64,000 nt of DNA from Pseudomonas farris. Its GTDB lineage: Bacteria > Pseudomonadota > Gammaproteobacteria > Pseudomonadales > Pseudomonadaceae. The position numbers and the translations under genes were made by a program. Position 1 is the stretch's first letter; every line of letters begins with the position of its first letter. This document shows positions 35,456-44,251 of the stretch, in pieces. The stretch is taken from the NCBI RefSeq assembly GCF_019145235.1, contig NZ_JAHSTV010000011.1, positions 186,001-250,000 on the forward strand. Direction: 5' to 3'. Below the pieces are notes generated by a model, which was not told the origin of the DNA, did not search any database, and saw only the letters and a list, made by a program, of their open reading frames with translations.

Positions 35456-35496
35456 GTAGGTGCATGCTTGTGTGGCGAGGGGGTTGCGTCATGCCG

Positions 35497-36126
35497 TTAC
35501 ATTGGCGGGGTTATGCCGTCCTTGCCCGCTGCAACCGATTGGGCAGTGAGTGTCCCGTCGGCGCTTTGGGTGACGAACGTTACGATCTTCACGCCCACCT
35601 TCAGCAAGCTCCGATCCCCCGGCACCAGATTCACGATCGGCACATCCTCCGGCACCAGAATTTTCTGCTGGCCGCCCTTGTAGTTGACGGTCAGAACCCG
35701 GCCGTTGCTGACCACCAGATCGCCCACGCTGCCGTTGGTCATGCTGCTGCCCTTGACCAGATCAAAGGGCCGATGGCCGTCGCCGCTGCCGGCCAGTTCC
35801 GGTGGGAACACGTGGACTTCCAGGGCCTTGAGAGAACCATCTTCCTGCGGCACGGCAGCCGAGCCTATGTAGCTGCCGGGTTTGATGTCTTCGATATTGG
35901 CCACGGTAACGGCGCGGACTTTGGTGTCTTTAGTCAGGTTGATCACCACGTCTTCGCCGCTGTTGACGTGGACTTTCAGAATGTCGGCGCTGATACCGGT
36001 AATCTCGCCGCGCACACCGATGCGCATACCCGGCGCGTCCTGGGCCTGAGCCAAGGTTGTCGCGAACACAGTGATCAAGGTGACTGCTGAAGCGCCTCGG
36101 ATCAGATGACGGAACATCGCATTCAT
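35497..36126 (-). CDS. Exported protein of unknown function (DUF5666-like)
   Basis: The 209-residue protein has a signal peptide (GASAVTLITVFATTLAQAQD, cleaved near AQAQ). The mature part consists of short beta-rich repeats: GVRGEITGISADILKVHV, VVINLTKDTKVRAVTVANIE and DIKPGSYIGSAAVPQEDGSL. Such small-barrel repeats are seen in DUF5666-type periplasmic proteins, sometimes misnamed metal transporters. No function is known. The start MNAMFRHLIRG follows GGAAGG; a longer frame adds 46 residues without homology. It is monocistronic. Confidence 0.7.
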   Translation of the reverse strand: MNAMFRHLIRGASAVTLITVFATTLAQAQDAPGMRIGVRGEITGISADILKVHVNSGEDVVINLTKDTKVRAVTVANIEDIKPGSYIGSAAVPQEDGSLKALEVHVFPPELAGSGDGHRPFDLVKGSSMTNGSVGDLVVSNGRVLTVNYKGGQQKILVPEDVPIVNLVPGDRSLLKVGVKIVTFVTQSADGTLTAQSVAAGKDGITPPM

Positions 36127-36362
36127 GAAAGTGCCTTCCGGTTTATGAAGCGTTAAGAGAGAACATAAGCACGCTATCGAACAAGATGTTAGTGAATGTA
36201 TCATCGGACGCGACGATCGCGACCGACGATTCAAAGGTCCAAATGAACAGCCTCTCTCAATCATTCTTCAGAGGCATGATGACTATCACCCTATTCCCTC
36301 TTCCGCCGCTCTAGCCAGCCTATTAGCCTCTGCGCATTCCTTCTTGTTCAACGAGACCCGTT

Positions 36363-37568
36363 ATGAATCCAACGACTCAGGTGCCCCTCGGTGCCGCGAC
36401 AATGACCCGAGGCATGGTGCTGCTCTTCGCCTTCTGCTGCGGCGCCATCGTGGCCAACATCTACTACGCCCAGCCGATCATCGGCCTGATCGCGCCGGAC
36501 ATCGGCCTGACCGACACCATGGCCAGCCTGATCGTTTCGCTGACGCAGATTGGTTATGCGCTGGGTCTGTTCTTCCTGGTGCCGTTGGGTGATCTGCTGG
36601 AAAACCGCCGCTTGATGATCATCACCACCGTGGTGGCGATTGCCAGTCTGCTGGGCGCCGCGTTCACCGATCAGCCGAATGTGTTTCTGTTGATCTCGTT
36701 GCTGGTGGGGTTCAGCTCGGTGTCGGTGCAAATCCTGATTCCACTGGCCGCCCACCTGGCGCCGGAAGAATCACGCGGCCGCGTGGTCGGCGGCATCATG
36801 GGTGGTTTACTGCTGGGGATTCTGCTGGCTCGACCGGTGTCCAGCGTAATAGCCGACCACTTCGGCTGGCGTGCGATGTTCGTCATCGCTGCGGTATTGA
36901 TGGCGGCCATCAGCATCGTGCTGGCCCTGACCATCCCCAAGCGCCAGCCTGATCACAGTGCTTCTTATGGCCAGTTGTTGGGTTCGCTCTGGACGCTGTT
37001 GCGTCAGCAGCCGGTGTTGCGTCAACGGGCGTTTTATCAAGCCTGCATGTTCGCCACCTTCAGTCTGTTCTGGACTGCAGTACCGCTGGAACTGTCGCGT
37101 AATCATGGCTTGTCGCAAACCCAGATCGCGATCTTCGCCCTGGTCGGCGCCATCGGCGCGATTGCCGCACCCATCGCCGGTCGACTGGCCGATGCCGGCC
37201 ATACCCGCATCGCCTCGCTGCTGGCCCTGCTATTCGCCAGCCTGAGCTTCCTGCCCGCCTTCATCCACCCGGTCTACAGCGTTATCGGCCTGGCCGTGAC
37301 AGGGGTAGTGCTGGATTTCTGCGTGCAAATGAACATGGTCCTCGGCCAACGCGCGGTCTACACCCTCGACGCTAAAAGCCGCGGCCGTCTGAATGCGCTG
37401 TACATGACCAGCATCTTCATCGGCGGTGCGTTTGGTTCTTCGGTGGCCAGCGCGGTGTATGAGCATGGTGGCTGGTTGTGGATCGTGATTGTGGGTAGTG
37501 CGTTTCCGTTGTTGGCGTTGTTGCGGTTTTTGAGTGTTTCGCAGAGGCGTTCGTTGGCGACGGCTTAG
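36363..37568 (+). CDS. MFS drug-efflux-type transporter
   Basis: The 401-residue protein has 12 membrane helices with the proton-antiporter layout. The loop 2-3 signature region is LVPLGDLLENRRLMIITT. The N-terminal YYAQPIIGLIAPDIGLTDT segment is typical of a large group of small-molecule exporters in proteobacteria. The substrate cannot be told from the sequence. It is divergent from the exported DUF5666-like gene (236 bp between starts). Confidence 0.88.
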   Translation: MNPTTQVPLGAATMTRGMVLLFAFCCGAIVANIYYAQPIIGLIAPDIGLTDTMASLIVSLTQIGYALGLFFLVPLGDLLENRRLMIITTVVAIASLLGAAFTDQPNVFLLISLLVGFSSVSVQILIPLAAHLAPEESRGRVVGGIMGGLLLGILLARPVSSVIADHFGWRAMFVIAAVLMAAISIVLALTIPKRQPDHSASYGQLLGSLWTLLRQQPVLRQRAFYQACMFATFSLFWTAVPLELSRNHGLSQTQIAIFALVGAIGAIAAPIAGRLADAGHTRIASLLALLFASLSFLPAFIHPVYSVIGLAVTGVVLDFCVQMNMVLGQRAVYTLDAKSRGRLNALYMTSIFIGGAFGSSVASAVYEHGGWLWIVIVGSAFPLLALLRFLSVSQRRSLATA

Positions 37569-37579
37569 GACGCTAAAAG

Positions 37580-37665
37580 CTTCGCGGGCAAGTCGGATCG
37601 CCGCACCGCTCGCTCCTACAGGGGTAATGCAAGACATGTAGGTGTGAGGCTTGCCCGCGAAGGCG
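37580..37665. repeat. REP-like inverted pair, TTCGCGGGCAAGTCGGATCG type
   Basis: TTCGCGGGCAAGTCGGATCG at about 37580-37620 is followed by GGCTTGCCCGCGAAGGCG at 37648-37665 in the opposite sense. The same type recurs at 63811-63849. It is a third palindromic repeat type in this window. Confidence 0.7.
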
Positions 37666-37681
37666 ATTCGACTGATGCCAC

Positions 37682-38086
37682 TCAAGGCCGAACCAGTTTC
37701 TCCATCGCCGCATCCGCGAGAAAGGAGGAGCGGCTTTTGACATTGTGCTCTCGCACATAGCGGTCAATGCGCTGGATCACGTAGCCAGGCAGCGTCACAT
37801 TGACCTTCTCGGTCTTGCCCAGATACGGCGAGATGTCGAGTTCCAGCATCCCCCACCCCATGTCGGCAAATTCCGGATTCTCGCGGTGCGCAGCCGCTGA
37901 GGTCGGCATCGGAATTGACTCCCCGCCTGCCATGAGCTCCTGCAGCATGATGTGGGCAATTTCGACCGCCGCGTTGTAAGCATCTTCAAACGTATCCCCG
38001 GCCGTTACGGCACCTGGGATATCGGGGATCTGAATACCGATGGCGGTGTTCTCGTCGCCCCACTCGATACAGATTGGGTATTGCAT
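37682..38086 (-). CDS. hicB: HicB-family antitoxin
   Basis: The 134-residue antitoxin has the HicB partial RNase-H-like fold at the N-terminus (MQYPICIEWGDENTAIGIQI then PDIPGAVTAGDTFEDAYNAA) and a ribbon-helix-helix DNA-binding end (KVNVTLPGYVIQRIDRYVRE). It neutralises HicA and represses the pair. GGAGAT precedes the ATG. The ATG shares one base with the hicA stop (TAATG), so toxin comes first and antitoxin translation is coupled. Confidence 0.93.
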   Translation of the reverse strand: MQYPICIEWGDENTAIGIQIPDIPGAVTAGDTFEDAYNAAVEIAHIMLQELMAGGESIPMPTSAAAHRENPEFADMGWGMLELDISPYLGKTEKVNVTLPGYVIQRIDRYVREHNVKSRSSFLADAAMEKLVRP

Positions 38087-38301
38087 TATGGATCTCCTGC
38101 CAAACTGGCTCCCGGGCAATAAAGCCCGGCTCGCCTCCTGATGCTTTTAACCGTCCCGACCGGCAAATCCTTCTTCGGATGAGGGACGGGTATCGTGTAA
38201 GGGTTGTAACGGTGAGTGAAGATGTGATGACTGCCGGTGACCCGTTCCAGTGCCCAGCCCGCCTCTATCAGTTCCTTGATCAATAACCTGCTCTGCACCA
38301 T
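38086..38301 (-). CDS. hicA: HicA-family mRNA interferase toxin
   Basis: The 71-residue dsRBD-like toxin has the catalytic histidine in RVTGSHHIFTH (His25) and the conserved end VPHPKKDLPVGTVKSIRRRA. HicA cuts mRNA independently of the ribosome. It has the normal length and lies directly before hicB, so the module looks functional. Confidence 0.93.
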   Translation of the reverse strand: MVQSRLLIKELIEAGWALERVTGSHHIFTHRYNPYTIPVPHPKKDLPVGTVKSIRRRAGLYCPGASLAGDP

Positions 38302-38450
38302 CAGCCTCCTTGCTCCGGCTCAAACAAAAATAACCCTGGAGTTACTTTTACTCAAGCACAAAAAACCGGATAGCGACGCTCGGTTGTTTTACAGGGTGTG
38401 ATTTTGATCGGACCTACAAAGGCTCTGGATTACGTCCAGGCCTTGCTGTT

Positions 38451-38480
38451 AAAAGAGCCTTAAACAAGCTCTTTTTTCGT
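38451..38480 (+). terminator. Plus-strand terminator with no gene before it
   Basis: AAAAGAGC and GCTCTTTT around a 9-nt loop, then a T run. The next plus-strand gene upstream ends 880 bp away, beyond hicAB, so this may close an unannotated small transcript starting in 38302-38440. Confidence 0.7.
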
Positions 38481-38547
38481 TTATTGCGATTTTCGTTTGA
38501 TTCGAATAGCCTTCCAGCATCGCTACTCAGAATGTTGAAATTTCATC

Positions 38548-39009
38548 ATGTCCTTAATCATCCACCCACCGATCAACCTGCCCATGGCGCGCGAAGTTCA
38601 GGCCGCTATCGAAGGCCAGCGCGCCCTCGCGGCCTATCTCGCGACTCAATTCGAAACCCAATGCATCCAGATTTTCGACGAACAGAATGAAGCTCACAGC
38701 GTCGAACTGCCCACTTCAGCCCTTCGATTGCTGGTCGACATCCTCGCTGCATTGGCAGAAGGCAATGCGGTAAAGGTCGTCCCGGTTCATGCGGAACTGA
38801 CCACCCAGGAAGCGGCGGACTTACTCAATGTCTCACGCCCGCACCTGATCAAACTGCTGGAGTCCGGCGAGTTGTCCTACCACAAAACCGGCAAGCACCG
38901 ACGTGTGCGCTTTGCCGATTTGATGGATTATAAAAACCGGCGCGACACCGCCAGCGAGCAAGCAATGACGCTTCTCGCCGAGCAAGCACAAGCGTTAAGG
39001 ACAGGATAG
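38548..39009 (+). CDS. Excisionase-type HTH protein, antitoxin of a PIN toxin
   Basis: The 153-residue protein has a helical N-terminal part and a MerR/excisionase-type DNA-binding domain (about residues 88-132): HAELTTQEAADLLNVSRPHL followed by IKLLESGELSYHKTGKHRRV. Proteins like this are paired with PIN-domain toxins in many proteobacteria, as here, and would both bind the toxin and regulate the pair. The stop lies 2 bp before the GTG of the next gene. Confidence 0.85.
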   Translation: MSLIIHPPINLPMAREVQAAIEGQRALAAYLATQFETQCIQIFDEQNEAHSVELPTSALRLLVDILAALAEGNAVKVVPVHAELTTQEAADLLNVSRPHLIKLLESGELSYHKTGKHRRVRFADLMDYKNRRDTASEQAMTLLAEQAQALRTG

Positions 39010-39011
39010 GA

Positions 39012-39586
39012 GTGAGGCACTCCCCTTTACCGCTGTATATGACGCATGTGTTTTGTACCCAGCTCCCCTGAGAGACTTTCTGATGTGGCTAGCACTCTCA
39101 GGACGTTTTCGGGCGCGATGGTCACTGGAGATACACAACGAATGGAAGCGCAATCTGTTGAAAAACCGTCCGGACCTGACAACAGAGCAATTGGATCGCA
39201 CGTCCGACTTGATGGATCAGGCCATACCCGATGCTTGCGTATCCGGTTACGAAAAGCTGATCGAAGGGCTCACATTGCCCGACATCGATGACCGGCATGT
39301 TCTGGCTGCCGCCATACGCTGCAACGCCAGTGTCATTGTGACTTTTAATCAGAAAGACTTTCCCGATGAAACACTCGGACCTTTTGGCATCGAGGCCCAG
39401 CATCCTGACGAGTTCGTCGATAACCTCTTTGACCTGGACCCGGCAGCGGTTGTCGCGGCAGCACAACGGCAACGCAAACAGCTAAAGATGCCGCCAATGG
39501 ATGTCGGTACCTATCTTGATCTGCTCTTTCGCCAAGACCTGATTCAGTCGAGCAAGGCGTTGACCAATTATCGGGCGATTCTTTAA
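39012..39586 (+). pseudogene. PIN-domain toxin gene with a -1 frameshift at codon 5-6
   Basis: The GTG at 39012, two bases after the antitoxin stop and preceded by GGATAGGA, starts (M)RHSP in one frame. The rest of the protein, TAVYDACVLYPAPLRDFLMW onward to the end at 39586, is in the -1 frame, which has no ATG, GTG or TTG before the TTG at 39053. The body has PIN features: the first Asp in VYDAC, and LPDIDDRHVLAAAIRCNA plus VTFNQKDFP further on. Starting at the TTG would lose the first catalytic Asp. One base is missing between CC and TTT if compared with the family start; slippage at CCCTTTA could also rejoin the frames. Confidence 0.75.
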
Positions 39587-39611
39587 TCGCCTCTCACAAA
39601 CCCTAAAAAGC

Positions 39612-39639
39612 AAAACGGCGATCCTCAGATCGCCGTTTC
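39612..39639. terminator. Bidirectional terminator between the PIN gene and the ccm unit
   Basis: AACGGCGATC and GATCGCCGTT form a 10-bp stem with a CTCA loop, flanked by AAAA and TTT. Confidence 0.88.
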
Positions 39640-39642
39640 CAT

Positions 39643-40047
39643 TCACTGCCCGAATTGCCGTCCCAACCCACCCGGCACGCCATTGATGTTCGTCTCTTCC
39701 CACGGCCCGTTCGGGCTGATCGAACGGCTCCAGCCGTTGTTCCAGCGGTAGTAGGTGCGCTGGCGGTAGAAGGTGTTGGTCTGATCATCGAGAACGTAAA
39801 CACCGAGTTTCGCGTCCCAATGGCTGTTGCCCCCCGGTGGCGGGGCGAAGCTGGCGGAGGTGCGCGGCACGGGTTTTGACGGTTTGACCGGAGTGCTTGG
39901 TTTACTCGGTACCGTCGGCGGGGGCGGTTTGGTGCTTGGCCCCGAAGGCGGGATCGGCGGCAGTCGTGTGGGCTCGGGCTGCTGGACCGCACAAGCGCTT
40001 AACCCCAAAACCATGCTGAGGAGAGTGATACGAGCGATGGCGGTCAT
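39643..40047 (-). CDS. Proline-rich lipoprotein of unknown function
   Basis: The 134-residue protein has a lipoprotein signal (LLSMVLGLSAC, lipobox LSAC with Cys19), then a 45-residue Pro/Ser/Lys-rich linker (PPIPPSGPSTKPPPPTVPSK), and a C-terminal domain with many aromatic residues (GVYVLDDQTNTFYRQRTYYR). This resembles small outer-membrane lipoproteins; the linker could reach across or along peptidoglycan. Function unknown. It lies 14 bp after ccmI on the same strand and shares the terminator, so it may be expressed with the ccm operon. Confidence 0.75.
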   Translation of the reverse strand: MTAIARITLLSMVLGLSACAVQQPEPTRLPPIPPSGPSTKPPPPTVPSKPSTPVKPSKPVPRTSASFAPPPGGNSHWDAKLGVYVLDDQTNTFYRQRTYYRWNNGWSRSISPNGPWEETNINGVPGGLGRQFGQ

Positions 40048-40061
40048 TGTGGCGTTTCCTG

Positions 40062-41264
40062 TTATTTATCCGGACTGTCGATGATTAGTTTTTGTTGCGC
40101 GGTGGTGCTGGTGGCCAAGGGTTGGCTGCGACCGATCCATTCGCCGGCAGTCGGTTGGCCAGCGCGGGAGATGCGCGCAACCAGTTGGACTTCAGGGAAG
40201 TTCGACAGTTTCAACTGCGGCATCATGGCGTCGGCATCACCCAGTTCGACGGTTGCCGGCAAGTCGGCGACAGTCAGACGCTTGGCGGCCAGCGGCGCGG
40301 GCGGGCCGGAAATGGCGCGGGCGAAAATGAACACGCTGTCACCCGGTTGGACCTTGGCTTTGAGCTCTGGCGCCAGATCGACCTGCACTTTGAGCAGTGC
40401 TGCAGCTTTGGCCGCAGGCGCCTGGGCAACCTTGCCACCACTGACTTCGAGTTTCTCGGCGGCGCGAGTAATGCCACCTTGCAGCGCGACGCGGGATTTA
40501 TCATCCGGCGGCAGTTGCGCCAGCAGGCGATTCCAGTAGTCGATGGCGTCTTGGTAACGCTCGCCTTCGAAGGCCGCGATGCCCAGCAGACCGAGGCTGG
40601 TGACTTCTTTCGGATCAGCTTTCAGCGCTTCGTCGGTCAGGGCCTGAACCTTGTCCGACCACTTCTTGCCGTCGGCGAAATATTGCGCCTGGGCCCATTG
40701 CCCGAGCAGTTCCGGTTGACGACCGGCCAGGGCCACGGTGCGTTCGAAGATTTTCGCCGCATCGGCCGGACGGTCCTGAGCCATGTAGGTGCGGCCGAGG
40801 AAGTACAGACCTTCGGCCGAATCCGGTTGGGCGGCAACCGCACGTTCCAGGCGACGGGTCATCTCTTCCATCGACTGCGGCGCCTGGACGAATTCGCGGG
40901 TCAGCTCGACTTTATCGCTGGCGCCGAAATGCAGGTACAGCCCAAGGCCCAGCACCGGCACCAGAATCGCCGCCAGCAAGGGCAACGGCTTGCCCAGACG
41001 CGACACGCGCGGCGCCTCGACGCCTTCGGTGTCGGCGAGCAGTTCACGGGCAGCTTCGGCGCGGCCGGTGTCCATTTGTTCGGCGTTGAGCACGCCCTCT
41101 TCCTGCTGAGTCTGCAACTCAGCCACGCGCTCCTGATAAAGCGCGACGTTCAGTGCCGTGCGGTCCTCTTCAAGCTGGGCACGACGACCACGCAGAACGG
41201 GAATCAGCAGAAAACTCAGGGCAACCAGGAGCAGCAGGCCTGCAGCGAGCCAGAAATCAATCAT
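40062..41264 (-). CDS. ccmI: Cytochrome c maturation protein CcmI (apocytochrome chaperone)
   Basis: The 400-residue protein has two N-terminal membrane helices (FWLAAGLLLLVALSFLLIPV and LPLLAAILVPVLGLGLYLHF), a leucine-zipper-like loop between them, then a periplasmic TPR domain (about residues 130-260; AQPDSAEGLYFLGRTYMAQD) and a C-terminal domain (280-400). It binds apocytochrome c and hands it to CcmFH. It is the last ccm gene and overlaps ccmH by 8 bp. Confidence 0.95.
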   Translation of the reverse strand: MIDFWLAAGLLLLVALSFLLIPVLRGRRAQLEEDRTALNVALYQERVAELQTQQEEGVLNAEQMDTGRAEAARELLADTEGVEAPRVSRLGKPLPLLAAILVPVLGLGLYLHFGASDKVELTREFVQAPQSMEEMTRRLERAVAAQPDSAEGLYFLGRTYMAQDRPADAAKIFERTVALAGRQPELLGQWAQAQYFADGKKWSDKVQALTDEALKADPKEVTSLGLLGIAAFEGERYQDAIDYWNRLLAQLPPDDKSRVALQGGITRAAEKLEVSGGKVAQAPAAKAAALLKVQVDLAPELKAKVQPGDSVFIFARAISGPPAPLAAKRLTVADLPATVELGDADAMMPQLKLSNFPEVQLVARISRAGQPTAGEWIGRSQPLATSTTAQQKLIIDSPDK

Positions 41265-41730
41265 TCTTGGTTTTATCCAACAGGTGGTCGAGGCGCTCGC
41301 GCTCCTCGGCAGAAAGCGTGTCCGGGCTGTCAGTGCGTTGCACGCGACGACGGCGGACGATCACGGCGATGATCACAAAACCGCCCAGCAACAGGCCGGC
41401 GGGGCCGAACCAGAGCAGTGCAGTTTTGGCGTTCAGGGCAGGTTTGTAGCGGACGAAGTCACCGTAGCGGTCGACCATGAAATCGATGATCTGCTGGTTG
41501 TCCTTGCCCTCGCCAAGCATGCGAAAAATCTCTTTGCGCAGGTCGGCGGCGATCGGTGCGTTGGAATCGGCGATGTCCTGATTCTGGCACTTGGGGCAAC
41601 GCAGCTCTTTGGTCAGCTCGCGAAAGCGCTCACGGTCGCCTTCTTTGGCGAACTCGTAGGTGTCGATGGCCGCGTGGGCCACACCGGCCATGCTCAAACC
41701 CAGCACGGCGGCGGCGATCCAGCGCTTCAT
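41257..41730 (-). CDS. ccmH: Cytochrome c maturation thiol protein CcmH
   Basis: The 157-residue protein has a signal peptide (MKRWIAAAVLGLSMAGVAHA), the redox motif LRCPKCQNQDIADSNA, and a C-terminal membrane helix (ALLWFGPAGLLLGGFVIIAV). The Cys pair reduces the apocytochrome CXXCH disulfide for haem ligation. It is the short form without the fused CcmI domain of E. coli CcmH. It overlaps ccmG and ccmI. Confidence 0.96.
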   Translation of the reverse strand: MKRWIAAAVLGLSMAGVAHAAIDTYEFAKEGDRERFRELTKELRCPKCQNQDIADSNAPIAADLRKEIFRMLGEGKDNQQIIDFMVDRYGDFVRYKPALNAKTALLWFGPAGLLLGGFVIIAVIVRRRRVQRTDSPDTLSAEERERLDHLLDKTKND

Positions 41731-42263
41731 GGTTTGGCCTCGTCGACCAGCGCCTGATACTTGGCCGCCAGTTTTTCGCGCCAGACTTGCTCGTCGATCA
41801 CGCCGACGAATTTGTCGCGGATGATGCCCTTGGCGTCGATGAAGAAGGTTTCCGGTGCGCCGTACACGCCAAGGTTCAGGCCCAGGGTGCCGGCATCGTC
41901 ACGGATGTCCAGTTGATACGGGTTGTGGAACTCGGCCAGCCACTTCAAGGCATCGGTGTTGACGTCCTTGTAGTTGACGCCGTAGATCACCACGCCCTGC
42001 CCGGCCAGTTTGTTCAGCACCGGGTGCTCGACCCGGCAGGAAATGCACCAGGTGCCCCAGACGTTGACCAATGCCGGTTTACCCAGAAGGTCCGCTTTGG
42101 TCAGGGTTTTGTCACCCTGCACCGAAGGCAACGAAAACTCCGGGAACGGTTTGTTGATCATCGCCGAAGGCAGCTCGGCCGGGTCCAGGTACAGACCCCG
42201 ATACAGAAAAACAGCAACCACCAGAAAAATCGCCAGTGGCAACAGCATCAACCAACGTCTCAT
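41727..42263 (-). CDS. ccmG: Periplasmic thioredoxin CcmG/DsbE
   Basis: The 178-residue membrane-anchored thioredoxin has one N-terminal helix (LMLLPLAIFLVVAVFLYRGL) and the active site WGTWCISCRVEHPVLNKL (WCxxC). The GVNYKDVNTDALKW segment is typical of DsbE. It reduces CcmH and apocytochrome c with electrons from DsbD/CcdA. It overlaps ccmF and ccmH by 4 bp each. Confidence 0.97.
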   Translation of the reverse strand: MRRWLMLLPLAIFLVVAVFLYRGLYLDPAELPSAMINKPFPEFSLPSVQGDKTLTKADLLGKPALVNVWGTWCISCRVEHPVLNKLAGQGVVIYGVNYKDVNTDALKWLAEFHNPYQLDIRDDAGTLGLNLGVYGAPETFFIDAKGIIRDKFVGVIDEQVWREKLAAKYQALVDEAKP

Positions 42264-44248
42264 GCGGTGGCTCCCGTCATGCCGAGCGCTTCACGCACGC
42301 GGCTTTTCACCTTGACCCGATAACGGCGATCAAGCGCCGCCAGCAGCCCGCCGAGCCCCGTAAGCAACCCACCAAACCAGATCCAGCGCACGAACGGTTT
42401 GACGTGCACGCGGACCGCCCACGCGCCCTCGCCCAACGGTTCGCCCAATGCGACGTAAAGGTCACGGGTGAAACCGGCGTCGATCCCGGCTTCGGTCATC
42501 ACCGAATTTTGCACGGTGTACAGGCGTTTTTCCGGGTGCAGCACGCTGACTTCCTTGCCGTCGCGGATCACCCGGATGGTGCCCTTGTCGGACGTGAAGT
42601 TCGGCCCTTCGAAGTGCTTGGCGCCTTCGAACACAAATTGGTAGCCGGCCAGGCTCATGGACTCACCCGGCGCCAGGCGCAGATCACGCTCGGCACTGTT
42701 CTGGCTCGACAACACGACACCCAGCGCGCACACGGCAATGCCCAAATGCGCGACTTGCATGCCCCAATAGCTGCGAGTCAGGGTAGGCAGACCTTTGATC
42801 AGGCCCTTGTGACGTGTCTTGTCGAAGATATCCCGCACACCGGCCAGCAACACCCAGGCAGCCAGCATGAATGTCGCCAGCACTGCCCAATTGAAATCGC
42901 CGTAAGCGACGCCCGCCACGACGGCCAGCGCAGCGCTGCCAAGCAACACCGGGGTCAACATGCTCATCAGCCATTTGACCGGGGTGTCTTTCCAGCGCAC
43001 CAGCATGCCGACCGCCATCACCACCATCAGCAACGCCATCAATGGAATGAACAGCGCGTTGAAGTACGGCGGGCCGACCGACAGCTTGGCGCCAGTCATC
43101 GCATCGAGAATCAATGGATACAAGGTGCCGAGCAGGATCATCGAAGCGGCCACCACCAGCACCAGGTTATTGCCCAGCAGCAGGGTTTCCCGGGACCAGA
43201 GGTTGAAACCAACATGGCTCTTGACCACCGGAGCGCGCAGAGCGAACAGCGTCAGCGAACCACCGACCACAAACAGCAGGAAGATCAGGATGAACACACC
43301 GCGCTCGGGGTCGGACGCAAAGGCGTGAACCGAGGTCAGCACGCCGGAACGCACAAGGAAGGTCCCTAGCAAACTCAACGAAAACGCGGCGATGGCCAGC
43401 AGCACCGTCCAGCTCTTGAACACCCCACGTTTTTCCGTGACCGCCAACGAGTGAATCAGCGCCGTGCCCACCAGCCAAGGCATGAAGGATGCGTTTTCGA
43501 CCGGGTCCCAGAACCACCAGCCACCCCAGCCGAGTTCGTAGTAGGCCCACCAGGAGCCCAACGTAATACCGATACCGAGGAAAGCCCAGGCCACGATGGT
43601 CCACGGACGCGACCAGCGCGCCCACGCCGCGTCGAGACGACCGCCCAGCAGCGCGGCAATGGCGAAAGCAAACGCCACAGAGAAACCGACATAGCCCATG
43701 TACAGCATCGGCGGGTGAACGATCAGGCCGATGTCTTGCAGCAGTGGATTGAGGTCGCGCCCATCCGTCGGCATCTGCGGCAGGATTCGGGCGAACGGGT
43801 TGGACGTCAGGATCAGGAACAGCAGGAAGCCGGTGCTGATCATGCCCATCACTGCCAATACGCGAGCCAGCATCACTTGCGGCAATTGTCGGGAGAACAC
43901 CGACACCGCGAAGGTCCAGCCGCCGAGGATCAGTGCCCACAGCAGCAACGAACCTTCATGAGCGCCCCAGACGGCGCTGAATTTGTAGTACCACGGCAAG
44001 GCGCTGTTGGAGTTGCTGGCCACGTAAGCAACGGAGAAATCATCCGCCATGAACGCGTAAGTCAGGCAACCGAAAGCGAATAGCAGAAACGCGAACTGTC
44101 CCCATGCGGCCGGCTGGGCCAGGCTCATCCACAAACGGTCGCCACGCCAGGCACCGAGCAACGGCACCACGGCTTGAACCAGCGCGAAACACAGCGCGAG
44201 GATCATGGCCAGGTGGCCGAGTTCGGGGATAAAGATTGCGGACGTCAT
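42260..44248 (-). CDS. ccmF: Haem lyase CcmF
   Basis: The 662-residue polytopic protein has the periplasmic WWD haem-handling motif GWGGWWFWDPVENASFMPW (about residues 225-245), and about 14 membrane helices. With CcmH and CcmI it attaches haem from CcmE to apocytochrome c. Its start is separated by 3 bp from the ccmE stop. Length is normal. A second reading of 1.1 kb on the opposite strand is a shadow. Confidence 0.97.
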   Translation of the reverse strand: MTSAIFIPELGHLAMILALCFALVQAVVPLLGAWRGDRLWMSLAQPAAWGQFAFLLFAFGCLTYAFMADDFSVAYVASNSNSALPWYYKFSAVWGAHEGSLLLWALILGGWTFAVSVFSRQLPQVMLARVLAVMGMISTGFLLFLILTSNPFARILPQMPTDGRDLNPLLQDIGLIVHPPMLYMGYVGFSVAFAFAIAALLGGRLDAAWARWSRPWTIVAWAFLGIGITLGSWWAYYELGWGGWWFWDPVENASFMPWLVGTALIHSLAVTEKRGVFKSWTVLLAIAAFSLSLLGTFLVRSGVLTSVHAFASDPERGVFILIFLLFVVGGSLTLFALRAPVVKSHVGFNLWSRETLLLGNNLVLVVAASMILLGTLYPLILDAMTGAKLSVGPPYFNALFIPLMALLMVVMAVGMLVRWKDTPVKWLMSMLTPVLLGSAALAVVAGVAYGDFNWAVLATFMLAAWVLLAGVRDIFDKTRHKGLIKGLPTLTRSYWGMQVAHLGIAVCALGVVLSSQNSAERDLRLAPGESMSLAGYQFVFEGAKHFEGPNFTSDKGTIRVIRDGKEVSVLHPEKRLYTVQNSVMTEAGIDAGFTRDLYVALGEPLGEGAWAVRVHVKPFVRWIWFGGLLTGLGGLLAALDRRYRVKVKSRVREALGMTGATA

Positions 44249-44251
44249 CGA

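Noticed and set aside
39053..39586. Intact PIN toxin starting at the TTG 39053
   Set aside because: This start has no ribosome site, would cut off VYDAC with the first catalytic Asp, and ignores the well-placed GTG at 39012.
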